A stretch of 64,000 bases of DNA from Pseudomonadota bacterium (GTDB lineage Bacteria; Bdellovibrionota; Bacteriovoracia; Bacteriovoracales; Bacteriovoracaceae), in NCBI GenBank assembly GCA_027487515.1, contig JAIYDL010000023.1, positions 1 through 64,000 on the forward strand, given 5' to 3'. A program made the translations under genes and the position numbers. Below are positions 24,705 to 32,696 of the stretch, in pieces; position 1 is the first letter of the stretch, and every line of letters begins with the position of its first letter. The notes under the pieces were generated by a model. It saw only the letters and a program-made list of their open reading frames with translations, had not been told where the DNA came from and did not search any database.

Positions 24705-26458
24705 GCCCCACCTAAGTACTTATCAACGAGATAAGAAAATGATGTGGCCGGGGAAACGTCGCTCGCCATCCCACGGAGGGCCTGGGTCAGAGTGTCGCCA
24801 TCGTCAACGATGAGGATTTCCCGGGAGCGCTTAAGAACTTTAAGGTCCTCCGTGTTCCCATGTTTAAAATGGAGGATGATCACGGGCCGTTCCGTAGAGA
24901 CTGGCGTCGCTTTGGGAAGAACGGTGAGCCGCTTACACTTAGACGTGAGCGCCGCGCACTCAGACCGAAGCTCCTCGAGGTTCGAAATCCCGGAAGCGAC
25001 GATCGTGATGTCATCGTTTACCCAGTTCTGCTGCCGGAGCACATGAAGCAGACTGTAGCGATCCCCGGCGGTGACGTTGAAGACGATGTGACCTGCGGGC
25101 CGGGAGCGGACCGACGGAGCGGAAGCCTCCGTTCGGCTAAGGGTAAGATTTTTCTTCTTACTAAGCCATGCCATCCGGAGTTTCTGCGTCAACTCCTCGC
25201 CGATCTCTTTCATGTTCGCGAGGGTCGGCTTCTCAACGAAGTCACACACTCCGAGATCGAAGAGCGGGTTCACGAGTCCAGAGTCATCTCGTCCGACGGA
25301 GCTCACCATGACGACGGGAATGGATTTCGCAATTCCTGACGTCTTGAGGAAGGTGGGCCCGTCCATCTCCGGCATGTGCACATCGAGGGTGATGACATCC
25401 GGAGAGAAACTTTTAAGCTTTTCTAGAGCTTCAACACCGTTGGTCGCCACCGCAACGACCTCGTAGTCTGGCGCCCGAAGAAGCTTGCGCAAGATGTTGA
25501 TCACGGTCGCGGAGTCATCGACGCAGAGAACCTTCATCGGTTTCGGCGGAGTCAGATCCGGAGCTCGAGAGGTCGTGACCTCGGGTGCTTTCGGTGACAG
25601 GGCCCGAACGGCACTTCCAGTCCGATAGACCGAAGGAGCAAATGATTTTAGGTCCAGACCCAGGCCATTGAGCGATTCACTCATTCCGGTGATCAGTGCG
25701 CCCTGCGGAGAGAGGCATTTGAACAAAGCGCCGACCGCTTTGAGTTGGTTGGCCTTATCAAAGTAAATCAGGACATTCCGGCAGAAGATGGCGTCATAGC
25801 GCTTATCGGAGGCCCGAAGATCAAGGAGATTGGCGGTCCCAAAACTCACGTGGGAATTGATCGACGACTTGGCCTTGTACCAATCCGCAATCTCACCCTT
25901 TCCTCGAACCCAGAGCCCCTCCCAGAGGTGCCGGGGGCACGTCTCGATCTCGCGGCGGTGGTAGACACCGTTGATCCCCTCTTGCACAGAGGTCGGATCG
26001 ATGTCGGTGCCATGGACCTTCCATTTCATCGTCGGATCGATCTTCGGAAGATGATGGTGAAGCCACATCGCAAGGGACCACACCTCTTGCCCCTTTGAGC
26101 AAGCGGCAGACCAGAACCAGAGCGTATCACGGCCTTCGCTCCGGGCCGCTTTCGCAAGCGCCGGAAGCTCGGAGGCGAGCCACTCGAAGTGGGAGAATTC
26201 TCGAAAAAATGATGTAAAATGCGTTGTGAGAAGTCCCACCAAGTGGGCCGTCTCAGACTGATCATTGGCCTTCCAGTAGGCCCGGTAATCGGAGGTCTCC
26301 GTGAACTTGAGTTCAAGCATCCGCCGCTTCATCCGAGACTCGACCATCGGGCGCTGCTTCTCCGTGAGCACGTTTCCTGTGGTGGCACCGATCTTCGCAC
26401 AGACCTCAGCGATCAGCTGATCCCAAGGGTCCGTGGAAAGCTTTTGAGCCGCCCCCAC
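24701..26458 (-). CDS. cheR: CheR methyltransferase fused to a receiver domain
   Basis: A 585-residue fusion. Residues 1-285 are CheR (HFTSFFRE, SAACSKGQE for SAM binding, GTDIDPTSVQEG, FCRNVLIYFD), which methylates receptor glutamates. Residues about 308-430 are a receiver (VLCVDDSATV, Asp359 in VITLDVHMPEMDG, Lys410 in VEKP). Residues 455-585 form a compact alpha/beta region I cannot assign. The receiver suggests that CheA phosphorylation could tune methylation as well as demethylation. The start directly follows the mcp stop and the end overlaps cheB by four bases. Confidence 0.92.
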   Translation of the reverse strand: MGAAQKLSTDPWDQLIAEVCAKIGATTGNVLTEKQRPMVESRMKRRMLELKFTETSDYRAYWKANDQSETAHLVGLLTTHFTSFFREFSHFEWLASELPALAKAARSEGRDTLWFWSAACSKGQEVWSLAMWLHHHLPKIDPTMKWKVHGTDIDPTSVQEGINGVYHRREIETCPRHLWEGLWVRGKGEIADWYKAKSSINSHVSFGTANLLDLRASDKRYDAIFCRNVLIYFDKANQLKAVGALFKCLSPQGALITGMSESLNGLGLDLKSFAPSVYRTGSAVRALSPKAPEVTTSRAPDLTPPKPMKVLCVDDSATVINILRKLLRAPDYEVVAVATNGVEALEKLKSFSPDVITLDVHMPEMDGPTFLKTSGIAKSIPVVMVSSVGRDDSGLVNPLFDLGVCDFVEKPTLANMKEIGEELTQKLRMAWLSKKKNLTLSRTEASAPSVRSRPAGHIVFNVTAGDRYSLLHVLRQQNWVNDDITIVASGISNLEELRSECAALTSKCKRLTVLPKATPVSTERPVIILHFKHGNTEDLKVLKRSREILIVDDGDTLTQALRGMASDVSPATSFSYLVDKYLGGA

Positions 26459-28858
26459 TTAGACGTCCTCGAAGCGCGGATCGTTGGCCGACGGCGCATC
26501 GGAGGAGATCCCGGAAGCCTTCTTAAACTCACTCTGCTTCACGGGTGAACTGACCAGTTTCCCGGCGGGCTTCGACGACTTGAACGGAACGACGTTCCCC
26601 TGGGAGCGGCGAGGCTCACCGGCGGTCGGTCCGGAAGATCTCGGGGCGCTGTCGAACGTCTGCTTCTGCGAAGACAGCTCACCGGCCACGAGGCTCCGGA
26701 GCTCATCGATCAGTTGGTTCAGTTGTTCGGCCTGGAACTTGAGCTCTCCGGCGGAGTGGGACGATTCCATCGCGGAGGCAGAATTTGACTGCGTCACTTG
26801 ATCGAGCTCACTCATCGCCTTATTCACTTCAATCACACCCTGTGACTGTTCCTGCGAAGCGGTGGCAATCTCTCGCACCATTTCATTCACCGAAGAAACG
26901 TTCACGAGGATTTCATCCAGCGCCTGGGCACACTCATGGGCCGTGGAAGTCCCCTGCTCGACCTTTTCTTTACTCTGCCGGATGAGACTCTCCATCAGGC
27001 CCTTGGTGCCGTCGACGATTTCGGTCACGCGCTTCACGGACTTCGTGAGCATGTCGGTGATCTCCGTCGCCGCCTTTCCAGACATCGACGCGAGGTTCCC
27101 TACTTCTTCTGCGACCACCGCGAACCCTTTCCCGTGCTCACCCGCTCGCGCTGCCTCTACCGAAGCGTTGAAGGAGAGGAGCTTCGTCTGGAATACGATT
27201 TCGTTGATGACTTGGGTCTTGAGGGAAATCTCTTCGATCACTTTCACGATCTCGGAGATCTCGCGGTTCGACTTTTGCATCTGATCGATGATCTCTTTGT
27301 TCCCGTTGGCGATGGCGGAGATGGACTCGAGCATGAGCTCGACCTTCTCCTTCCCTTTGCGGGCAGCGAGGGTCGAGGTTTCGGAGGTCCGGGTCGAAGC
27401 CCCTGCGCTATCGGCGTTGCGGGAAATCATGGCCGAGATTTCGTCGATGGACGCGACGGTTTCCTGGAGACTGGCCGCCTGTTCGGTCGTGGCCTCCGAG
27501 AGTTTCGTCGAGAGGTCGGCGAGGGCAACGGAGGTCGTCGCGACTTTCTCCGCTTCGACGCGTAACCCTTCGGTCACTTTCGTGAGGGCTCCCGCAAGAC
27601 TCCGGGCGAACCACGCCGCGAAGAAACTAATGATGGCGCCAGAGACGAGGAGGAAGACCACGAAGGCGACGCGCATGGTGGAAAGAGACGCGAAGGCTTC
27701 ATCCGCGTCGATGACCGTCTGGATCGCCCAGCGGTTTCCGAGGACCTCAAACGGAGCGATCGACATGACCGCATCCTTCTTCAGGTAATTAGGCCCCACT
27801 TGCTGGATGGTTTCTCCGCCGATAGCACGCACCATCGCTGGAGTTTGAATCGAGCCGCTCTCCGGGTTTCGGAACGAAGCTCGGACGTTCCGGTTGGTTG
27901 TGTCCATCCGAGAGTCGGACCGCATCTTAAAGTCACTGCCGACCAGGAAGGTTTCGAGGGTCTTCGCGGATCCTGTTTTCTCGAGGGAGATCGAATTGAC
28001 TTTATCGAAAGAAATCTGAAACGCGATCACGCCTTTTTTCTGCCCGTCGACCCAGATGGGTGTCGCGATGAACCCCGCAGGGCCATCGTAGCTTGGAGTG
28101 TAGGTTGAATAGTCCTCCATCACGGCCTCGTCGGGCGAAGAAACTTCCATCGCCTTCCGGAAGACTCGGCCGAGGCCCGAGGTGCTGTACGGTCCGTTTT
28201 TGAGGGACGTCCCGAAATCGAGTTCCTTGTAGACGGTGTAAACGATGTCACCGGTCGCTGCGTCGATTAAGAAAATGTCGTAGAGTTCAAACCGCTCCAG
28301 GAACTCCCGCATGTTCGGATGAAAATCCGCGTGCGCCGAGTGATACTCCGATTTTCCTTTTCGGTAGGAATCGAGCAGATGCTTCGATCCGAGGGCTTGC
28401 TCGTTGTCCGCGATGTACGCGTACTGAAGGGCCAGCCCGTTGTCGGAGAGGTTCATGAGCGACCGAGCATCGACGTCTTTCCCGTTGTTCTGTTTCTTGT
28501 ATTCCGCACCGTAGTTCCCGACGTAGTAGTCTTCGAGCTTCTTCCGAAACACCGTCGCATCGATCGCGGAAAGTCGTTGCTCGCGGGAATAGTTATGGAA
28601 CCCCGCTTCGAAGGCTTCGAACGCATCCTTGACCTGCTCCTCGTGGGCGAGGGCCAGAGTTTGGTTCTTCAGAAGTTTGAAGTAACTCTGGAGCGCATTC
28701 GCCTTGAGCGTTCGCGTGGCGGAGAGCTGAGTCATGACCTCCGCCTCGATCGCCTGGCTGCTCTGCCAGTAAAGGTACGCGCCGGCGGAGAACACAGGGA
28801 CGAGACCGGCGAAGAGGAAGGCGGCGAGAAGCTTTTTCTTCAGTGTCATGGTTTTCAT
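26459..28858 (-). CDS. Methyl-accepting chemotaxis protein
   Basis: A 799-residue transmembrane receptor. TM1 is about 10-30; a large periplasmic sensor (about 31-390, probably Cache-like) is followed by TM2 (VAFVVFLLVSGAIISFFAAWFA) and a short HAMP-like linker. The cytoplasmic signalling helices include the hairpin FNASVEAARAGEHGKGFAVVAEEVGNLA. A basic, Pro/Ser-rich tail ends the protein. Lying inside the che operon next to cheW and cheR, it is likely the receptor served by these proteins. The ligand is unknown. Confidence 0.94.
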   Translation of the reverse strand: MKTMTLKKKLLAAFLFAGLVPVFSAGAYLYWQSSQAIEAEVMTQLSATRTLKANALQSYFKLLKNQTLALAHEEQVKDAFEAFEAGFHNYSREQRLSAIDATVFRKKLEDYYVGNYGAEYKKQNNGKDVDARSLMNLSDNGLALQYAYIADNEQALGSKHLLDSYRKGKSEYHSAHADFHPNMREFLERFELYDIFLIDAATGDIVYTVYKELDFGTSLKNGPYSTSGLGRVFRKAMEVSSPDEAVMEDYSTYTPSYDGPAGFIATPIWVDGQKKGVIAFQISFDKVNSISLEKTGSAKTLETFLVGSDFKMRSDSRMDTTNRNVRASFRNPESGSIQTPAMVRAIGGETIQQVGPNYLKKDAVMSIAPFEVLGNRWAIQTVIDADEAFASLSTMRVAFVVFLLVSGAIISFFAAWFARSLAGALTKVTEGLRVEAEKVATTSVALADLSTKLSEATTEQAASLQETVASIDEISAMISRNADSAGASTRTSETSTLAARKGKEKVELMLESISAIANGNKEIIDQMQKSNREISEIVKVIEEISLKTQVINEIVFQTKLLSFNASVEAARAGEHGKGFAVVAEEVGNLASMSGKAATEITDMLTKSVKRVTEIVDGTKGLMESLIRQSKEKVEQGTSTAHECAQALDEILVNVSSVNEMVREIATASQEQSQGVIEVNKAMSELDQVTQSNSASAMESSHSAGELKFQAEQLNQLIDELRSLVAGELSSQKQTFDSAPRSSGPTAGEPRRSQGNVVPFKSSKPAGKLVSSPVKQSEFKKASGISSDAPSANDPRFEDV

Positions 28859-28870
28859 AGTGGCTTTTCC

Positions 28871-29341
28871 TTATGCAGCTCTGTGCTTGGCCGACGGCGT
28901 TCCCGCCAGTAAGATCTCAGGGTCAATGAGCATGGTGAGTTTGTTGTCGAACTGGATGATCCCTTTCATGTACGGAGTGGCCGCGTCCGCATCCGGAACA
29001 GGCTTCACATTTTCAACGGGCACGTGGAGCACCTTTTGGATCGAATCCACGATGACCCCCACGAGGCGCTCCCCGAGGTCGAAGATGATGACAGCGTTCT
29101 CCGTGGTCGCCTTCTCCGGCTGGATCCCCAGGAGCTTGCGCGCATCGATGACCGTCAGGACTAAGCCCCGGAGATTGATCAGCCCCGAGACGTGGGCCGC
29201 GGACTTCGGAATCGGAGTCATCTCCGGCGGTGTGATGACCTCTTTGACCAGCAGAAGATCAACGGCGAAACTCTCCCCCCCGAGGCTGAACTCCATGAAG
29301 CGGCTGGCGTCGGTTGAACTGTGGTTTTTCGTTGTGCCCAT
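28871..29341 (-). CDS. cheW: CheW coupling protein
   Basis: A 156-residue protein with a single CheW domain: FMEFSLGGESFAVDLLLVKEVI, HVSGLINLRGLVLTVIDARKLLG and IFDLGERLVGVIVDSIQKVLHV. It bridges receptor and CheA. AGGAG lies about 11 nt before the ATG. It sits between cheA (13-bp gap) and mcp (12-bp gap), confirming one transcription unit. Confidence 0.95.
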   Translation of the reverse strand: MGTTKNHSSTDASRFMEFSLGGESFAVDLLLVKEVITPPEMTPIPKSAAHVSGLINLRGLVLTVIDARKLLGIQPEKATTENAVIIFDLGERLVGVIVDSIQKVLHVPVENVKPVPDADAATPYMKGIIQFDNKLTMLIDPEILLAGTPSAKHRAA

Positions 29342-29354
29342 AGCTTTGTATCTC

Positions 29355-31160
29355 CTAAGCGGCGGCGGACTTAAGTCCGGTGGCCTCTTTCTTTACGCGT
29401 TTCATGTAGAGGTTCAGGAGGTCGATGATGATCGCCGGCTTGCCATTCCCGAGGATCGTGGTCCCCATGACTCCGGTCTGGCCTGCCATTTCTTTGGTCG
29501 CTGGTTTGACCACCACTTGCAGCTGCCGCAGGACATCGGTGATCCCAACGGCGTAGGTCACATCCCCTTGAGTGACGATCACGGCCACGTTGGCCTCCGG
29601 ACGCTTCACGTTGCCGAAGTCTCCCTGGAGGTAGAACAGGGGGATGATCTCGTTCCGGAGAGTGATGTACGGCACTCGTCCGGTGATCCGAGTGATGTCT
29701 TTCTCATTGAGCTTGATGATCTCCTGCACCTGACCTTTCGGGATCACGTAGTTATCCGCACCGGTCTGGATCAGCATGCCTTCGATGATCGCAAGGGTGA
29801 GTGGAAGCATGAGCCGGAAGCACGATCCTCCGCCGACCCGGGAGCGGACCTTCACCTCACCGCCGAGGGCCTCGATGTTCGTCTTCACGACGTCCATCCC
29901 GACGCCACGGCCAGAGACTTCGGACACCTGGTCTTTGGTCGAAAATCCGGGATGAAAAATGAGCTCGATCCCCTGCTGTTCGGTGAGATTCGCAGACTCC
30001 GCGATGATGCGCTTCTTCTTCGCCTTCTCGATGAGCCGGTTGGCGTCGATTCCTTTACCGTCGTCGGTGATCTGGATCACGAGGAAATTCCCCTCATGGA
30101 AGGCCATGAGTTCGACCACTCCGGCCTCTGCTTTCCCAGCGGCGGTGCGCTCCTGCGGTGTTTCGACCCCGTGGTCGATGGCGTTCCGGATGATGTGAAC
30201 GAGCGGATCCCCGAGGCTTTCGAGGACCGTCTTGTCGATCTCCGTATCTTCACCGATCACACGGAGCTCGACTTTTTTCTCGAGCAGCGCGGATGTGTCC
30301 CGCACGACTCTCGTCATTTTTTGAAACGTGGGCCCCACGGGTACCATCCGAAGGGAGATCGAAAGATCCTGAATCTCTTTACAGAGTTTGCCGAGTGACC
30401 GAGAGGTCTTGTGTTCCCCCATGGAGTCCAAAGAATTTTCTACCAGGGCCTTTAAGATCACGAGCTCCCCTACCAGGTCATTGAGTTTTTCAAGCCGGTT
30501 CAGAGACACGCGGAGGGTTTCATCATCCTTGCGCTCTTTTTTGATCGGTGCTGCTTTCTCCATCGCTGGTGGCGCGGCCTGAGCGGGTGGAGGCACGGGG
30601 ACTTCGAGCTCATCCACAACCGGAGCGGTAGCAGTCAGCGGTTGGGGATCGATGACGGCTGCTTCTTCCTCTTCCCATTTCGAGTCATCGCTCGGGGGAG
30701 GCGTCATCAGGACTGCAGGGTCGACCGGGAATGCTTCCACTGAGGGCACCGCGATCGAACCACCAAGAGGAGGTTCATTATTCGAGATCCGCTCAAGCTC
30801 AAACACAAGTTCGTTCACGTTAAAAACGGCGTCGAGGTTGTCAACGAGACCCTCGATCATCTCCGAGACCTTATCATTGAAGGTCAGGAGGATGGAGACG
30901 ATCGCCTGGGTGACATGGATCTTTCCGTTTTTGATCTCGATCAGGAGATTTTCTGCGGAGTGCGTGAGTTCAGCGATCTGCCCAAAGCCCACGGCCCGGG
31001 AGGTGCCTTTGAGGCTGTGAGCAAAACGGAAAATAGAATTGATGAGTTCTTGGTTCGTCGGATCACGCTCGAGCTCAAGGAAAGACTGCTCCACACTTTG
31101 TAGCAAGTCTTTGGCCTCCTGAAGGAAGTCGCGCTTGATCTCTAGTTCAAAGTCATCCAT
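29355..31160 (-). CDS. cheA: CheA chemotaxis histidine kinase
   Basis: A 601-residue protein. HPt (P1) occupies residues 1-105 with phosphorylated His48 in FAHSLKGTSRAVGF. A Pro/Ala-rich linker at about 130-215 stands where a P2 domain would be, and no P2 fold is apparent. Then come P3 dimerisation (ETLRVSLNRLEKLNDLVGELVILK), the P4 ATPase (HIIRNAIDHGVE, DDGKGID, GRGVGMDVV) and a P5 CheW-like domain. It is the first gene of cheA-cheW-mcp-cheR-cheB. Without P2, receiver docking may rely on P1, relevant to the receivers fused to CheR and CheB. Confidence 0.95.
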   Translation of the reverse strand: MDDFELEIKRDFLQEAKDLLQSVEQSFLELERDPTNQELINSIFRFAHSLKGTSRAVGFGQIAELTHSAENLLIEIKNGKIHVTQAIVSILLTFNDKVSEMIEGLVDNLDAVFNVNELVFELERISNNEPPLGGSIAVPSVEAFPVDPAVLMTPPPSDDSKWEEEEAAVIDPQPLTATAPVVDELEVPVPPPAQAAPPAMEKAAPIKKERKDDETLRVSLNRLEKLNDLVGELVILKALVENSLDSMGEHKTSRSLGKLCKEIQDLSISLRMVPVGPTFQKMTRVVRDTSALLEKKVELRVIGEDTEIDKTVLESLGDPLVHIIRNAIDHGVETPQERTAAGKAEAGVVELMAFHEGNFLVIQITDDGKGIDANRLIEKAKKKRIIAESANLTEQQGIELIFHPGFSTKDQVSEVSGRGVGMDVVKTNIEALGGEVKVRSRVGGGSCFRLMLPLTLAIIEGMLIQTGADNYVIPKGQVQEIIKLNEKDITRITGRVPYITLRNEIIPLFYLQGDFGNVKRPEANVAVIVTQGDVTYAVGITDVLRQLQVVVKPATKEMAGQTGVMGTTILGNGKPAIIIDLLNLYMKRVKKEATGLKSAAA

Positions 31161-31285
31161 TGAAGAATCCCATAAGGAAGAAGTACGAATACCTTTTCGA
31201 ACTTTTATTCCTTTAACTTCAACAGAAATTAAGAAAAATTACATAAGGCATTTTAAGCGGCAAAAATTACTAGATTCCCAATAGA

Positions 31286-31301
31286 TATGACGGCCGTCAT
31301 A
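31286..31301. promoter_or_regulatory. Perfect 16-bp palindrome, candidate operator
   Basis: TATGACGGCCGTCATA is a perfect dyad. It lies 126 bp upstream of cheA and 19 bp downstream of the HMA-protein stop, in an AT-rich stretch that sharply contrasts with the GC-rich dyad. The TGAC-N4-GTCA pattern resembles operators of TetR-type dimers. It could instead end the HMA transcript, but there is no T-run. Confidence 0.4.
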
Positions 31302-31320
31302 AGATTAGATATGGACAAAC

Positions 31321-31527
31321 CTAAATAGAAAGATCGTAGAGAACGGGGGAATACCCGATGCTTTTTAACAGGCTCAGGACTCGATCGTCAGAGAGATTGT
31401 CCACCGTCACAAGTTTGTCCTTAAGGTTGACCTCTACCCTGACCTGCTGATCAACTTTGGTGAGCTCTTCTCGGATCACCTTCTCGCAGTGGCCGCAGGT
31501 CATGTCTGGTACTTTAAAGACGCTCAT
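31321..31527 (-). CDS. Heavy-metal-associated (HMA) copper-chaperone-like protein
   Basis: A 68-residue single HMA domain: metal motif MTCGHCEKVI near residue 9, then the betaalphabetabetaalphabeta pattern ending SIGYSPVLYD. Proteins of this size (CopZ/Atx1 type) carry Cu(I) in the cytoplasm. It overlaps the end of the upstream 84-aa gene by four bases. The neighbouring divergent gene encodes a His-rich exported peptide, which supports a metal theme. Confidence 0.88.
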   Translation of the reverse strand: MSVFKVPDMTCGHCEKVIREELTKVDQQVRVEVNLKDKLVTVDNLSDDRVLSLLKSIGYSPVLYDLSI

Positions 31528-31778
31528 GGACCCTCTCCGGTGCTGCGCTCGATGGCCTCGAGAAAGGTCCTCAGGCGTTGGACACCGGTGATCAGCGCCT
31601 CTTGTTCTGAATTCTCGTTGTAGATCATCTCCACGTGCTTGAAGATTTTGTGGGATTCCCGGTGAATGATATCAACCTCGGCGTGGAACTGCGCGCTCAC
31701 CTGGTTGACGGTAATCCGACCGAGGAAGTAGGGATTATTCTCGAGCTCAATGTATTTTTCTACCGGATAGCGTGTCAT
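31524..31778 (-). CDS. Small protein of unknown function upstream of the HMA protein
   Basis: An 84-residue, soluble, mostly helical protein without Cys and with four His residues (FHAEVDIIHRESHKIFKH). No family is recognised. Its stop overlaps the HMA-protein start (ATGA), so it is translationally coupled to a probable copper chaperone. It is divergent from the His-rich peptide gene, with a 63-bp shared upstream region. Confidence 0.65.
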   Translation of the reverse strand: MTRYPVEKYIELENNPYFLGRITVNQVSAQFHAEVDIIHRESHKIFKHVEMIYNENSEQEALITGVQRLRTFLEAIERSTGEGP

Positions 31779-31841
31779 AAAGATTCATATATCATCTTCA
31801 GAAGACCGAAAAGTCAACGCCACAATAACCAAGGAGCCTCC

Positions 31842-32072
31842 ATGAAACTCACGCTGATCGTCGCGGCACTTTCTCTCTGCCTGTCGAACGCATTTGCTCA
31901 CAACCACGAAGAGCACAAGAAGAAGACTGGTCACGACAAGGAACACTCGCATGTCTCCGGTGCCAGCATGGACCATGAGCACGCGGAAGAGCACCATGGT
32001 GCCCATGACCACAAGGCCCATCACCCGGACCACAAAGACGATGTGAAGAAGCTCGAAGAAAAAAAGAAGTAG
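31842..32072 (+). CDS. Secreted histidine-rich metal-binding peptide
   Basis: A 76-residue product with a signal peptide (MKLTLIVAALSLCLSNAFA). The mature part of about 57 residues contains 15 histidines in HxH, HH and DH/EH clusters, many Asp/Glu/Lys, and no cysteine; it ends in a Lys/Glu tail. Such composition binds Cu, Ni or Zn in the periplasm. The start is fixed by AAGGAG at 31831-31836. The HvfC/DUF2063-like gene begins 20 bp downstream, and a copper-chaperone-like gene is divergent. It may be a metal sponge, or the substrate or precursor for the downstream protein. Confidence 0.7.
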   Translation: MKLTLIVAALSLCLSNAFAHNHEEHKKKTGHDKEHSHVSGASMDHEHAEEHHGAHDHKAHHPDHKDDVKKLEEKKK

Positions 32073-32092
32073 CCAAGACGCGGGGGTGAGCG

Positions 32093-32611
32093 ATGAGTGA
32101 ACTGGCCCTGAGGTTTCCCAGCCTCACCCTCTTTTCTGATCTGGACTGGGACGAGGTCACCCAGGAGTACGAGACCCACTACGCAAATCTTTCCTTCCCG
32201 GAGTACTTGCAGCAGAAAGCGCTGGAGGGAGACTGCCCCCCGTACTTGTTTGAGCTCGCCTACTTCGAGCTCGCCCTCGGAGAAACCCGGACCTCAGTGG
32301 AGTCCTTGCTAGACAGTAAGGGCCTCCACCTCAACCCAACCGCACTCTTTTTGAGCCTTGAGTTCGACGTAAAAAAAATGCTCGCAGAGGCCGCTCAGGG
32401 AAGAGTTCAGGTCATCCAGCGGCCTCACGTTCTCTGCCTCTTCCGGGGAAGCCTTGGACCTCAGACCATCGAAATGAGCGACGAAGACTTGACGCTCCTG
32501 CAACTTCTGGAGGATGGGCCGCTGCCGAGCACGACGCAGTTTAGCTCCCGTCAGGAACCGATCTTTGACCGACTCAAGCAGCAGGGACTCATCCTGGATC
32601 TCACTGAGTAG
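32093..32611 (+). CDS. HvfC/DUF2063-like protein (BufC/MbnC type)
   Basis: A 172-residue soluble protein. The pattern FPSLTLF, FPEYLQQ, YLFELAYFELALGE, then LHLNPTALFLSLEFDV, then a C-terminal PHVLCLFRG, MSDEDLTLLQLLEDG and LKQQGLILDL, recalls the HvfC/DUF2063 family. Those proteins partner DUF692 enzymes to modify copper-binding peptides (bufferins, methanobactin). The first 40 or so residues of the usual N-terminal domain are missing, and no DUF692 gene is in the window. Family membership is by eye. Its place just after the His-rich peptide makes a peptide-partner role attractive. Confidence 0.5.
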   Translation: MSELALRFPSLTLFSDLDWDEVTQEYETHYANLSFPEYLQQKALEGDCPPYLFELAYFELALGETRTSVESLLDSKGLHLNPTALFLSLEFDVKKMLAEAAQGRVQVIQRPHVLCLFRGSLGPQTIEMSDEDLTLLQLLEDGPLPSTTQFSSRQEPIFDRLKQQGLILDLTE

Positions 32612-32626
32612 GGCCCGGCCCGGGCC
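32612..32626. other. GC-rich palindrome after the HvfC-like gene
   Basis: GGCCCG-GCC-CGGGCC begins just after the stop codon at 32611 and is followed by GCAAAAAAC. The stem is strong, but there is no T-run on the coding strand, so termination is possible but unproven. Confidence 0.3.
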
Positions 32627-32696
32627 GCAAAAAACAAATCTCAGACACGGTCGGGAGGCACTGTTCAGAGTGTAGAAAATCCTGCACTATTGAGCC

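Noticed and set aside
28848..30398. 516-codon plus-strand frame opposite cheW and cheA
   Set aside because: Antisense shadow of two confidently identified chemotaxis genes.
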